Shown here: piece by piece, positions 43,967-52,882 of the stretch
How positions within the stretch are numbered: position 1 is the first letter of the stretch
How the letters are laid out: each line of letters opens with the position of its first letter
From: Methylobacterium sp. J-076
GTDB taxonomy: Bacteria > Pseudomonadota > Alphaproteobacteria > Rhizobiales > Beijerinckiaceae
Reading direction: 5' to 3'
Assembly (NCBI RefSeq): GCF_022829405.1
Contig: NZ_JAKSXW010000133.1
Span: 186,001-250,000 of the forward strand
DNA: 64,000 bases
Position numbers and translations under genes: made by a program
The notes under the pieces: generated by a model
Database searches by the model: none
What the model was told of the DNA's origin: nothing
The model's input: the letters and a program-made list of their open reading frames with translations, nothing else

Positions 43967-45588
43967 GCGTGATCCGGGGCGGGCGCGTCGTCGATCCGAC
44001 CGCGTCCCGCGACGCCGTAGGCGACGTCTGGGTGCAGGACGGCCGGGTGGTCGAGGCGCCGGGGCGCGAGCCCGACCGCGTCATCGACGCGTCGGGCTGC
44101 GTGGTGATGGCCGGCGGCGTCGAAGTGCATTCCCACATCGCGGGGGGCAACGTCATCACCTCGCGGCTGCTGCTGCCCGACCTCTACGTGAGCGAGGCGG
44201 CGCCGGAGGGGCACCCCTTCGCCCATGCCGGCGGGGCCGCCGCCTGGATCGGCTCGACCTATGCGCGGATGGGCTACACCACCGCCGTGGAGCCGGCGAT
44301 GCCGCCGACCCATGCGCTAGCCACGCAGCTCGAACTCGCCGACATCCCGCTCCTCGACCGGGGCGCCCTGACGGTGATGGGCAACGACGACCACCTGCTG
44401 CAACTGCTCCGCGACGGTGCGGGCAAGGCGGCGGTGCGCGACCTCGTGGCCCTCAACGTCGCGACTTCCCGCGGCCTCGGGGTGAAGTGCATCAACGCGG
44501 GCGGCGCCTCGGCCTTCAAGGACGGCGCCCTCAAGCTCTCCCTGGACGACGAGATCCCCTGCTACGGGCTCTCGACCCGCAAGATCATGGGCGCCCTCCT
44601 CGACGCGGTGGAGGAGATCGGCGTGCCGCATCCGCTGCACGTCCACTGCAACAACCTCGGCCTGCCGGGCGCCGACGATTCGTTCATGGCGACGCTCGAC
44701 GCCGCGGAGGGCCGGCGCATCCACTTCGCCCACGCGCAGTTCTATGCCTACGGCGAGACGGATGACGGCAAGGGCTTCCGCTCGGCCGCCGAGCGGATCG
44801 CCCGGGCCATCGGCGACAACCCGGAGGCGACGCTCGACATCGGGCAGGTGGTGTTCGGGCAGACGGTGACGGTCTCCCTCGACATCCTGCGCCAGTTCGC
44901 CGGCCGCAAGGGTGCCAACCCGAAGAAGTGGGTGCTGAACGCGGGCGACGCCGAGGGCGGCGGCGTGGTGCCGTTCCTCTACCGGCCGAAGGGTCCGACG
45001 AGCTCCCTGCAATGGGCCATCGGCCTGGAGATCATGCTGCTCTCCCCCGACCCGGAGCGGACGATCCTCACCACCGACCACCCGAACGGCGGCCCGTTCA
45101 CGCAGTATCCGCGCATCATCCACCTGCTGATGGACAAGGGCGAGCGCGAGCGCGAGATCGCGGCCCTGCCGGGCATCGTCGGCGAGCGCAGCGGCCTGCC
45201 GGGGATCGCGCGGGAATACACCCTGTCCGAGATCGCGCAGCTCACCCGCTCCGGCCCGGCCAAGCTCCTGGGCCTCACCGACCGGGGACATCTGCGCGCC
45301 GGAGCGCGGGCGGACGTGGCGGTCTACCGGGACGACCCGAACCGCACCGCGATGTTCACCGCCGCCAAGCTCGTGCTCAAGGACGGCGTGCCGATCGTCG
45401 AGGACGGCGAAGTGGTGGAATGGCGGGCGGGGCGCACCCTGTCCCTCACCGTCGAGTCGGACAAGGCGATGGAAAAGCGCACCGACGCCTACCTCACCGA
45501 GCGGTTCGGCGCGGGGCTGGAGAGCTTCACGGTGCCGGATGCGGCGTTCGACGCACCGACCTTCGAGGCCGTGCCATGCCAGGTGTGA
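43960..45588 (+). CDS. fhcA: Formyltransferase/hydrolase complex subunit A (formyl-methylofuran hydrolase)
   Basis: A 542-residue amidohydrolase-type subunit that hydrolyses formyl-methylofuran to formate. The binuclear zinc site is visible: GGVEVHSHIAGG (His57, His59), GLGVKCINAGG with the lysine that would be carbamylated, HPLHVHCNNLG, RIHFAHAQFYAYG and TTDHPNGG with the catalytic Asp. It matches FwdA of methanogens. The next gene starts 163 bp later after a strong hairpin. Confidence 0.96.
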   Translation: MLSVIRGGRVVDPTASRDAVGDVWVQDGRVVEAPGREPDRVIDASGCVVMAGGVEVHSHIAGGNVITSRLLLPDLYVSEAAPEGHPFAHAGGAAAWIGSTYARMGYTTAVEPAMPPTHALATQLELADIPLLDRGALTVMGNDDHLLQLLRDGAGKAAVRDLVALNVATSRGLGVKCINAGGASAFKDGALKLSLDDEIPCYGLSTRKIMGALLDAVEEIGVPHPLHVHCNNLGLPGADDSFMATLDAAEGRRIHFAHAQFYAYGETDDGKGFRSAAERIARAIGDNPEATLDIGQVVFGQTVTVSLDILRQFAGRKGANPKKWVLNAGDAEGGGVVPFLYRPKGPTSSLQWAIGLEIMLLSPDPERTILTTDHPNGGPFTQYPRIIHLLMDKGEREREIAALPGIVGERSGLPGIAREYTLSEIAQLTRSGPAKLLGLTDRGHLRAGARADVAVYRDDPNRTAMFTAAKLVLKDGVPIVEDGEVVEWRAGRTLSLTVESDKAMEKRTDAYLTERFGAGLESFTVPDAAFDAPTFEAVPCQV

Positions 45589-45611
45589 TGCACACGGCTC
45601 TTCCCCTCCCC

Positions 45612-45703
45612 GTCATTGCGAGCGCAGCGAAGCAATCCAGGGCAGCGGGACGTTCTGAAACCTTGGCGCATCCCTGGATTGCTTCGCTGGCGCTCGCAAT
45701 GAC
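45612..45703. repeat. 92-bp REP-like palindrome between fhcA and fhcD
   Basis: Arms starting GTCATTGCGAGCGCAGCGAA and its complement at the far end pair over about 31 bp with a single inserted G. It starts 23 bp past the fhcA stop and ends 48 bp before fhcD, so the mRNA of the operon would carry a very stable stem-loop. The same motif is common in alphaproteobacteria as dispersed repeats. Confidence 0.85.
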
Positions 45704-45751
45704 AGTGAGTAAGCGGAGAGGCGACACTGCCCCACGGGGGACCGAAGTTTG

Positions 45752-46699
45752 ATGTCCAGTGACCTCACCCTCAACGGCATCCGCGTCATCGACACCTTCG
45801 CCGAGGCGTTCGACGTGGCCGGCACGGCCATCGTCGTCACCAACGACACGGCCAAGTGGGCGATGATCGCCGCCACCACCATGACCGGCTTCGCCACCTC
45901 GGTGATCGGCTGCGGCGCCGAGGCCGGGATCGACGCCGTGCTCTCGCCGGAGGAGACGCCGGACGGGCGGCCGGGCGTGCGCATCCTGCTGTTCGGCTTC
46001 GAGCCGAACGGGCTGAAGGACCAGCTGATCAAGCGGGTCGGCCAGTGCATCCTCACCTGCCCCGGCACCGCCTGCTACGCGGGCGTCGAGGGGCCGAACA
46101 AGATCAAGCTCGGCGGGGCGATCCGCTACTTCGGCGACGGCTTCGCCATCGCCAAGCGCGTGCCCGACGCCACGGGCAAGGAGCGCCGCTACTGGCGCAT
46201 CCCGGTGATGGACGGCGAGTTCCTGTGCGAGGATTCGGTGCGCGCCGTCGAGGGCGCGGTGGGGGGCGGGAACCTGCTGTTCCTCGGCCGCACCCACGCC
46301 GAGACGCTGAAGGTCGCCGAGATCGCGGTGGAGGCGGCCACCGCCGTACCGGGCGCGATCCTGCCCTTCCCCGGCGGCATCGTCCGCTCCGGCTCGAAGG
46401 TTGGCGGGCGAACCAAGGGCATGATGGCCTCCACCAACGACGCCTACTGCCCGACCCTGAAGGGCCGGGCCGGCTCCGCGCTGCCCCCCGAATGCGGCGT
46501 GGTGCTGGAGATCGTCATCGACGCCCTCACCTCGCAGGGCGTGTCGGATTCGATGCGGGCCGGGCTCCATGCGGCCACCGAGATCGGCGAGCGGCACGGG
46601 CTGATCGCCGTCACGGCGGGCAATTACGGCGGCAATCTCGGCCGCCACCACTACCACCTGCGCGATCTGCTCGCGCCGGCCGGCGGCCAGGAGGGCTGA
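45752..46699 (+). CDS. fhcD: Formylmethanofuran:H4MPT formyltransferase, Fhc subunit D
   Basis: A 315-residue enzyme that moves the formyl group between H4MPT and methylofuran, as part of the Fhc complex. Family features include GIRVIDTFAEAFDVAGTAIV near the N-terminus, CPGTACYAGVEGPNKIKLGG and HYHLRDLLAP near the end. ATG at 45752 is used; an in-frame TTG lies one codon upstream. No obvious ribosome site. It is followed by fhcC after 3 bp. Confidence 0.96.
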   Translation: MSSDLTLNGIRVIDTFAEAFDVAGTAIVVTNDTAKWAMIAATTMTGFATSVIGCGAEAGIDAVLSPEETPDGRPGVRILLFGFEPNGLKDQLIKRVGQCILTCPGTACYAGVEGPNKIKLGGAIRYFGDGFAIAKRVPDATGKERRYWRIPVMDGEFLCEDSVRAVEGAVGGGNLLFLGRTHAETLKVAEIAVEAATAVPGAILPFPGGIVRSGSKVGGRTKGMMASTNDAYCPTLKGRAGSALPPECGVVLEIVIDALTSQGVSDSMRAGLHAATEIGERHGLIAVTAGNYGGNLGRHHYHLRDLLAPAGGQEG

Positions 46700-46702
46700 G
46701 CC

Positions 46703-47497
46703 TTGAGCACCCTCACCCTGCGCGAGGCGCCCCCGGAGCGCCTCGATTTCCTCTCCCTCTCCCCCCTGTCCCTCAGCCGCCTGTCCCAGGGCGAGGCCGA
46801 GCGGCTGGAGGTCGGCACCAGCCGCCGGGGCATGCGCCTGGGGGATTGCTTCTCCGTCTCCCTCGACGGCTCCGACACCCTGACCATCGAAGGCGGGCAT
46901 GAACGCCTCGACCGGGTCGGGGCCTCGCTCTCCGAGGGCACGATCCGCGTCGTCGGCGATGTCGGCCAGCGCCTCGGCGCGGGCATGGCGGCGGGCACGC
47001 TCACCGTCACCGGCCATGCGGGCCCCTACGCGGCCTCCGGCGCCACGGGCGGGACGATCACCATCGAGGGCGATGCAGGCGATTTCGCGGGCGGCGCCGT
47101 CTACGCGGCCAAGGCCGGGCTCGACGGGGCGACGCTGATCATCCGCGGCACGGCGGGCGACCATTGCGGCGACCGGATGCGGCGGGGCCTGATCCTCGCC
47201 GGGCGGACGGGCGCCCATGCCGGGGCGCGGATGATCGCGGGCACCCTCGCCGCCCTCGAAGTCGGCGACCTGCCGGGCTACGGGATGCGCCGGGGCACCC
47301 TCGTGGTCGGCCGGCACGGGGCGCTCTCCCCGACCTTCGTGGAGACCGGGAGCCACGACCTCGTGTTCCTGCGCCTCCTCGCCCGGCAGTTGAACAGCCT
47401 GAGCGAGGCCCATGCGGCGCTGCTGGCCAAACCCCTGCGGCGCTATTCCGGCGACCTCGCGACCCTCGCCAAAGGCGAGATCTGGGTGGCCGGCTGA
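46703..47497 (+). CDS. fhcC: Formyltransferase/hydrolase complex subunit C
   Basis: A 264-residue beta-helix protein, related to FwdC and the glutamate synthase alpha C-terminus. Repeats of the G-X-X-G-X-G type are clear: GAGMAAGTLTVTGHAG, GGTITIEGDAGDFAG and GARMIAGTLAALEVGDLPG. It begins with TTG at 46703 after GGAGGG, immediately downstream of fhcD; a rare start that may lower its output. Last gene of the operon. Confidence 0.94.
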   Translation: MSTLTLREAPPERLDFLSLSPLSLSRLSQGEAERLEVGTSRRGMRLGDCFSVSLDGSDTLTIEGGHERLDRVGASLSEGTIRVVGDVGQRLGAGMAAGTLTVTGHAGPYAASGATGGTITIEGDAGDFAGGAVYAAKAGLDGATLIIRGTAGDHCGDRMRRGLILAGRTGAHAGARMIAGTLAALEVGDLPGYGMRRGTLVVGRHGALSPTFVETGSHDLVFLRLLARQLNSLSEAHAALLAKPLRRYSGDLATLAKGEIWVAG

Positions 47498-47502
47498 GGG
47501 CG

Positions 47503-47529
47503 GCCCCTGCGCCCGCGGGGCGCGGGGGC
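47503..47529 (+). terminator. Hairpin after fhcC
   Basis: GCCCCTGCGCCC and GGGCGCGGGGGC form a 12-bp stem with one G-U pair and a GCG loop, five bases after the fhcC stop. No T-run follows, so it may act through RNA stability or with Rho. Confidence 0.5.
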
Positions 47530-47612
47530 GGCCCCTGTCCAGCGCAGGCCCCGGCGGATTATGCTCACGGCAAGCCGGCGCGCATCGATGACCGGCATTC
47601 GGGAGGTCGCCT

Positions 47613-47819
47613 GTGCTGCTGTTGCTGTCCGTTTGCCTGATCGCCCAGCCCGCCACCTGCCGCGACGAGCAGATCCCGGTGGGCGGCGGGGCCGCGAACG
47701 CCTTCGTCTGCCTGCGCAACTCCCAGAGCGTCCTGGCCCAGTGGCAGGACGAGCACCCCGAATGGCACGTCGAGAAGTGGCGCTGCGCGGCGAACGCGGC
47801 CCCGCCGAAGAAGCCGTGA
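47613..47819 (+). CDS. Small secreted protein, 68 residues, hypothetical
   Basis: A 68-residue protein starting with GTG at 47613 after GGGAGG. The first 12 residues are a hydrophobic stretch (LLLLSVCLIA), a probable signal or anchor, then CRDEQIPVG and a C-terminal CAANAAPPKKP. Three Cys remain after the hydrophobic part (CRDE, CLRN, CAAN). Not recognised. Confidence 0.7.
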   Translation: MLLLLSVCLIAQPATCRDEQIPVGGGAANAFVCLRNSQSVLAQWQDEHPEWHVEKWRCAANAAPPKKP

Positions 47820-47840
47820 GCACCGCGATGCGCCCGTACC

Positions 47841-47930
47841 GCCACCGCGAGCGAAGCCGGGCGATCCGGGGATCCGCGACGGTCGGACGCCTCCCGCGGC
47901 CCTGGGCCGCCTCGCGTCGCGTGCGATGAC
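47841..47930. repeat. Degenerate REP-like palindrome before the histidine kinase
   Basis: A G/C-shifted relative of the palindrome at 45612-45703. The right arm CCCTGGGCCGCCTCGCGTCG and the left arm GCCACCGCGAGCGAAGCCGG still pair in part. It lies between the small secreted protein gene and the kinase gene. Confidence 0.5.
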
Positions 47931-47954
47931 GGCCATGGTGGAGGGTCGCCCCCC

Positions 47955-49601
47955 ATGCGCTCCCTGAAGGCCCGCTTCGCGGTCCTCTTTGCCGGCAGCG
48001 CCCTGGTGGTGCTGCTGGCGGCGGCGGCGGTGCTGGCCTCGATCGGCGTCGCCGAGCGCACGGTGGACCGGACGCTGGCGGCCCAGGGGCGCCTCGAACT
48101 CCTGGCCGAACTCTCCGGCCGGCTCACCCAGTTCGGCCTCGCCGCCGTGGAGACCGTGGGCAACCCGGACGGGCAACCCGAGGCGATGGCCATCGCCCGC
48201 GCCAACGTCGACAAGGCCCTCACCGCGGTGGACGAGGCCATGGCCCGGAGCTTCCCGCCGAGCGACGACCCCACCGACCGGATGCAATACGCCATGCGCT
48301 CCCGGCCGATGTCGCAGCTGCGCGGGGCCCGGGTGATCCTCGACCGGCAGGTCTCGCTGATCAGCCGGCAGATGGACCCCGACAAGCGCCAGGATTCGAT
48401 CAAGGGCGCCCTCAACGGGTTCGGCGCCATGACCGGCCAGCCGCTCTCCTTCCTGATCGAGGCCGAGCGCCGGAGCATGACCCGGGGATCGGAGGAGGCG
48501 CGGGACCTGTCGAGCCGCCTGCGCGCGGCGGCGGTGGTCGCGGTGGCGGTCGCCCTGGCGCTTCTCGTGACCCTGTACCGGGCGCTCACCCGGCCGATCC
48601 TGGCGCGGATCGACGACGTGCGCCGCGCCGCCAGCGCCATCGGCCACGGGGCCCTCGACACGCGGCTGCGGGTGCAGTCCCGGGACGAGCTCGGGCTGCT
48701 CATGGCCAACGTCAACCGCATGGCCACCCGCCTCTCCCGGCGGGAGGAGCACGTGGCGGACGACCGGGCGGCCCTGGAATCCACCATCGCCGCCCGCACC
48801 GCCGACCTGCGCGCCGCCAACGCCCGGCTCGAGGCCGTCGACCTGTCCCGCCGCCGCTTCTTCGCCGACGTCAGCCACGAACTGCGCACGCCGCTCACCG
48901 TCATCCTCGGGGAGTGCGACATCGCCATGCGGACCAATGCCCGGGCCGCCGACCCGATGCCGGCCTTCACCACCATCCGCAAGCGGGCCCAGCGGCTGAA
49001 GCGGCGGGTGGAGGACCTGCTGCGGGTCGCCCGCTCCGAATCGGGCGAGATCGAGCTCGACCGCCGGCCGATCAGCGCGGCCGTCGTGCTGGCGGAGGCG
49101 GTGGACACCATGGCCTCGGAGGCCGCCCGCCGCCGGATCGCCCTCGACCTCGTGCCCGGTGCCGAGGATGTGGAATGCGTGGCCGACCGGGAATGGCTGC
49201 GCCAGACGATCGAGAGCCTGATCGACAACGCCCTGCGCCACGCCACCGGCCTGACGCGGGTGCAGGTGGCCCTGGCCCGGGCGGAGGGGCCGGCCGCGCG
49301 GATCACCGTGAGCGACGACGGGCCCGGCTTCGGGGCGCCGGAGGCCGAGCTGACGGAGCGGTTCAAGCGGGGCAAGGGCCCGGGCGGGGCACCGGCCCCG
49401 GACGAGACCGGGTTCGGCATCGGCCTCGCCCTTGCCCGCTGGATCGTGGAGCAGCACGGCGGCACGATCCGCTTCGGCCCGGCCGAGCAGGGACGCGGCG
49501 CCCGCGTGAGCCTGGACATTCCCGCCAGCGACGCCGCATGGAGGGGGCAAGCGCCCGGGCACACGGACATCGCGCAGAAGCTGAGGGAGCCGGCCGCATG
49601 A
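47955..49601 (+). CDS. Sensor histidine kinase
   Basis: A 548-residue membrane sensor. Two membrane segments (about residues 8-30 and 190-210) flank a periplasmic domain of about 160 residues, then HAMP (residues about 212-265), a coiled coil, and the dimerisation His308 in FADVSHELRTPLT. The ATP domain has DNALRHATG, DDGPGFG and GFGIGLALARW. The kinase overlaps the next gene by 4 bp (ATGA), so they form a two-component pair. The sensed signal is unknown; the periplasmic domain is not of a known type to me. Confidence 0.93.
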   Translation: MRSLKARFAVLFAGSALVVLLAAAAVLASIGVAERTVDRTLAAQGRLELLAELSGRLTQFGLAAVETVGNPDGQPEAMAIARANVDKALTAVDEAMARSFPPSDDPTDRMQYAMRSRPMSQLRGARVILDRQVSLISRQMDPDKRQDSIKGALNGFGAMTGQPLSFLIEAERRSMTRGSEEARDLSSRLRAAAVVAVAVALALLVTLYRALTRPILARIDDVRRAASAIGHGALDTRLRVQSRDELGLLMANVNRMATRLSRREEHVADDRAALESTIAARTADLRAANARLEAVDLSRRRFFADVSHELRTPLTVILGECDIAMRTNARAADPMPAFTTIRKRAQRLKRRVEDLLRVARSESGEIELDRRPISAAVVLAEAVDTMASEAARRRIALDLVPGAEDVECVADREWLRQTIESLIDNALRHATGLTRVQVALARAEGPAARITVSDDGPGFGAPEAELTERFKRGKGPGGAPAPDETGFGIGLALARWIVEQHGGTIRFGPAEQGRGARVSLDIPASDAAWRGQAPGHTDIAQKLREPAA

Positions 49602-50302
49602 CGCGCATCCTGATCGTCGAGGACGACGTCGATATCCGGGGCCTCCTCGCCCGGGGGCTGGAGGCCGAGGGCTTCGAGGTCGGCACCGCGGACAGCGTCG
49701 GCGACGCCCTCAGGGCCGCCCGCGACCCCGCCCCCGGCGCCGTGCTCCTCGATGTCGGCCTGCCGGACGGGTCGGGCCACGACGTCTGCCGGTCCCTGCG
49801 TGAGGGCGGGTTCGCCGGCCCGATCCTGTTCCTCTCGGCCCGGGACGAGATCCGCGACCGGGCCGAGGGCCTCGCGATCGGCGCCGACGACTACATCGTC
49901 AAGCCGTTCGAGTTCGAGGAGCTGGTGGCGCGCCTGCGCACCCACCTGATGCGGCGGCAGCAGGCCGAAGCACCCCGCTCCCGCCTCGTCGCCGGCCGGC
50001 TGCACTTCGACCTCGACACGAGGCAGGTGAGCTGCGGCGACGCCAGCGCCCGCCTGACCCCGCGTGAGGCGGAACTGCTCGCCATGCTGATGGACAGCCT
50101 CGGCAAGCCGGTCTCCCGCGCCGACATCTTCGACCGCCTGTGGGCGAGCCAGGGTGGCCTCTCGCTGAACGTGGTCGATGTCTATATCGGCTACCTCCGC
50201 TCGAAGATGGCCGACTTCGTGCGCCATGGCGGCCCGGTGCTCACCACCGTGCGCGGCAAGGGCTTCATGCTGGAGTCGCGCGGCCCGGACTTCCGGCAGT
50301 AG
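49598..50302 (+). CDS. OmpR/PhoB-family response regulator
   Basis: A 234-residue regulator. The receiver domain has ILIVEDDVDIR, the phosphorylated Asp52 in LLDVGLPDGSG, and the conserved Lys in DDYIVKPFEF. The C-terminal winged helix has LTPREAELLAMLM and VVDVYIGYLRSKM, ending VRGKGFML. Coupled to the kinase gene. It ends just before the pqq genes, so control of pqq is possible but unproved. Confidence 0.95.
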   Translation: MTRILIVEDDVDIRGLLARGLEAEGFEVGTADSVGDALRAARDPAPGAVLLDVGLPDGSGHDVCRSLREGGFAGPILFLSARDEIRDRAEGLAIGADDYIVKPFEFEELVARLRTHLMRRQQAEAPRSRLVAGRLHFDLDTRQVSCGDASARLTPREAELLAMLMDSLGKPVSRADIFDRLWASQGGLSLNVVDVYIGYLRSKMADFVRHGGPVLTTVRGKGFMLESRGPDFRQ

Positions 50303-50307
50303 GCCCG

Positions 50308-50338
50308 CCTTCCCCCCTCAGCGAACCGCGGGGGAAGG
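50308..50338 (+). terminator. Hairpin after the response regulator gene
   Basis: CCTTCCCCC and GGGGGAAGG form a perfect 9-bp stem with a 13-base loop, six bases after the stop. No T-run follows. Separates the two-component operon from pqqA. Confidence 0.45.
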
Positions 50339-50453
50339 GACGGCGTCTTGGACCTTTGGGGGAGAGGGTGCGGCGCCGCAGAATTATTTTGTGGGATCAA
50401 GCAGTTCCAGCACTCTCTCACGAAAAATTTGGGATGATCCGGCAATTTGGTGC

Positions 50454-50481
50454 TTGAATGCGAACCGCAAATGGACAATAT
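50454..50481 (+). promoter_or_regulatory. pqqA: Possible pqqA promoter
   Basis: TTGAAT at 50454-50459 and CAATAT at 50476-50481 are spaced by 16 bases. They lie about 100 bases ahead of pqqA in a local A/T-rich stretch (50380-50520). A decent sigma-70-like match but untested. Confidence 0.4.
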
Positions 50482-50579
50482 CGGTCCTGCGCAAGAAATG
50501 AGAGCGCCATCAGTGTCTTAGGGTCTTCTTAGGATTGATCTGACGACGCTCGGTGAACGAAATACTAAGGAGAAACACC

Positions 50580-50669
50580 ATGGCCTGGGCTGCCCCCGTC
50601 GTGTCCGAGATCTGCGTCGGCATGGAAGTGACGAGCTACGAGTCGGCCGAGATCGACACGTTCAACTGA
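50580..50669 (+). CDS. pqqA: PQQ precursor peptide PqqA
   Basis: A 29-residue peptide that is the substrate for PQQ synthesis. The Glu and Tyr that are linked are in MEVTSYESAEI (Glu16 and Tyr20, three residues apart). It starts with ATG at 50580 after AAGGAGA, eight bases away. Too short for ordinary gene callers. Thirty-four bases separate it from pqqB. Only one copy is seen. Confidence 0.97.
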   Translation: MAWAAPVVSEICVGMEVTSYESAEIDTFN

Positions 50670-50703
50670 GTTCAAGCGGGCCGGGACACGCGGGAGACGC
50701 AGC

Positions 50704-51603
50704 ATGCGCGTCGTGGTTCTCGGCTCCGCTGCGGGCGGCGGCCTTCCTCAATGGAATTGCCGCTGCCCCATCTGCTCCCTCGCCCGGAGCGAGCCCGAGC
50801 GCGTCCGCCCCCGGACGCAGTCGAGCATCGCGGTGTCCGCCGACGGCGACGCGTGGCTCCTCATCAACGCCTCGCCCGACATCCGCCAGCAGTTGTTCGA
50901 CAACCCGGCGATGCATCCCCGCGAAGGGCTCCGCCACTCCCCGATCCGCGCCGTGCTGCTCACCAACGGCGACGTCGATCACGTGGCCGGGCTGCTGACC
51001 CTGCGCGAGGGCCAGCCCTACACCCTCTACGCCACGCCCGGCATCCTCGATTCCGTCAACGCCAACCGGGTGTTCGATGTGATGGCCGAGGGCGTCGTCG
51101 CCCGGCAAGACGTCGCGCTGGAAACCCCCTTCGAACCCCTGCCCGGCCTCAAGGTCACCCTGTTCGCGGTGCCGGGGAAAGTGCCCCTGTGGCTGGAGGG
51201 CGCAGAGGTCGAGATCGGCGCCGCCACCGAGACCACGGTGGGCGCGATGATCGAGGCGGGGGGCAAGCGCCTCGCCTACGTGCCGGGCTGCGCCCTGGTG
51301 GACGACGCGGTGCGGGGCCGCATCGACGGGGCGGACGCCCTCCTGTTCGACGGCACGGTGCTCCACGACGACGACATGATCCGCGCCGGCGTCGGCACCA
51401 AGACCGGCTGGCGGATGGGCCACGTCCCCATGCGCGGCGGCAACGGCTCGATCGAGGCCCTGGCCACGGTGGCGATCGGCCGCCGGGTCTTCGTGCACAT
51501 CAACAACACCAACCCGGTCCTCGTGGAGGGCTCGGCCGAGCGCGCCGACGTGGAGGCCGCGGGCTGGACGGTGGCCCATGACGGGCTGAGCCTCGACCTC
51601 TGA
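50704..51603 (+). CDS. pqqB: PQQ biosynthesis protein PqqB
   Basis: A 299-residue metallo-beta-lactamase-fold protein, needed for PQQ synthesis, perhaps as a hydroxylase acting on the PqqA product. The metal-binding motif is altered as LTNGDVDHVAGLL, usual for PqqB, and the N-terminal WNCRCPICSLA Cys site is present. ATG at 50704, downstream of pqqA. It is followed by a 202-bp gap before pqqCD. Confidence 0.96.
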   Translation: MRVVVLGSAAGGGLPQWNCRCPICSLARSEPERVRPRTQSSIAVSADGDAWLLINASPDIRQQLFDNPAMHPREGLRHSPIRAVLLTNGDVDHVAGLLTLREGQPYTLYATPGILDSVNANRVFDVMAEGVVARQDVALETPFEPLPGLKVTLFAVPGKVPLWLEGAEVEIGAATETTVGAMIEAGGKRLAYVPGCALVDDAVRGRIDGADALLFDGTVLHDDDMIRAGVGTKTGWRMGHVPMRGGNGSIEALATVAIGRRVFVHINNTNPVLVEGSAERADVEAAGWTVAHDGLSLDL

Positions 51604-51805
51604 GGCGGGCCGCCCCCGCACAGGCGGGCGGGGATCCCGGAACCGCTTCGCCCGCCGTGGCGGGGAAGGCCGTCGCGAGGGCCGCACCGGTTTGAGTCTT
51701 CGGCCTGCGCCCCTACATGAGAGGGCAAGGCTCGCCGGCCCCCGTGAGGGCGCCGGACACAAGAACCCCGACGGGCAACAGCCGAGAACGGACGCCGGAC
51801 ACGCC

Positions 51806-52882
51806 ATGAACGCCATCTTCCCGACCCCGGATGCCGCCGAGAGCGAGCGCCTCCTGTCCCCGGAGGAGCTGGAAGCCGCCCTGCGCGACATCGGCGCCCG
51901 GCGCTACCACATCCTGCACCCGTTCCACCGCCTGCTGCACGACGGCAAGCTCTCGAAGGACCAGGTCCGGGCCTGGGCGCTCAACCGCTACTATTACCAA
52001 GCGATGATCCCGGTGAAGGACGCCGCCGTCCTCGCCCGGATGCACGATGCCGAGCTGCGCCGGGTCTGGCGGCAGCGGATCGTCGATCACGACGGCGACG
52101 CCCCCGGCGACGGCGGCATCGAGCGCTGGCTGAAGCTCGCCGAGGGCGTCGGCTTCGCCCGCGATTACGTGCTCTCCACCCGCGGCATCCTCTCGGCGAC
52201 CAAGTTCGCCGTGGAGGCCTACGTCCACTTCGTCGCGGAGCGGACGCTGCTCGAAGCCATCGCCTCCTCGCTGACGGAGATGTTCTCGCCGACGATCATC
52301 TCCGAGCGCGTCGCCGGGATGCTGAAGAACTACGACTTCATCACCAAGGACACGCTCGCCTACTTCGACAAGCGCCTCACCCAGGCGCCGCGCGATGCCG
52401 ACTTCGCCCTCGATTACGTGAAGCGCCACGCCACCACGCCCGAGCTCCAGCGCAAGGCGATGGAGGCCCTGACCTTCAAGTGCAACGTGCTCTGGGTGCA
52501 GCTCGACGCCCTGTACTTCGCCTACGTCGCGCCGGGGATGATCCCGCCGGATGCGTGGCAGCCGGGTGTCGGCCTCGTCGCCGCGCCGCAGCAGGCCGCG
52601 GGGCCGCGCAGGACGGCGCCGGGCGACACCCCGCGCCTGCCCCGGGGCGTGCGGATGCGCTACGACGAGACGCGCGGGAAGCACGTCCTGCTGGCCCCGG
52701 AGCGGACCTTCGACCTCGATGACAACGCGGTGGCCGTCCTCAAGCTCGTGGACGGGTCGCGCACGGTGTCGGGCATCGCCGACGAACTCGGCAAGGTCTA
52801 CGCCGCCGACCCGCGGGCGATCGAGGCCGACATCTGCGTGATGCTCGACGGGCTGGCGGAGAAGCGGGTGTTGGAGCGATGA
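51806..52882 (+). CDS. pqqCD: Fused PQQ synthase / PqqA-binding protein PqqC/D
   Basis: A 358-residue fusion. Residues about 15-240 are PqqC, the oxidase that closes and oxidises the final ring, with [34 protein letters not shown] and [12 protein letters not shown]. Residues about 265-358 are PqqD, the chaperone that presents PqqA to PqqE, with [17 protein letters not shown] and [15 protein letters not shown]. Methylobacterium and relatives have this fusion. ATG at 51806; overlaps pqqE by 4 bp. Confidence 0.96.
   Translation: MNAIFPTPDAAESERLLSPEELEAALRDIGARRYHILHPFHRLLHDGKLSKDQVRAWALNRYYYQAMIPVKDAAVLARMHDAELRRVWRQRIVDHDGDAPGDGGIERWLKLAEGVGFARDYVLSTRGILSATKFAVEAYVHFVAERTLLEAIASSLTEMFSPTIISERVAGMLKNYDFITKDTLAYFDKRLTQAPRDADFALDYVKRHATTPELQRKAMEALTFKCNVLWVQLDALYFAYVAPGMIPPDAWQPGVGLVAAPQQAAGPRRTAPGDTPRLPRGVRMRYDETRGKHVLLAPERTFDLDDNAVAVLKLVDGSRTVSGIADELGKVYAADPRAIEADICVMLDGLAEKRVLER

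Noticed and set aside
45527..50227. 1566-codon minus-strand frame opposite fhcD, fhcC and the two-component genes
   Set aside because: Compositional shadow in high-GC DNA; it crosses several certain plus-strand genes and repeats and has no domain.
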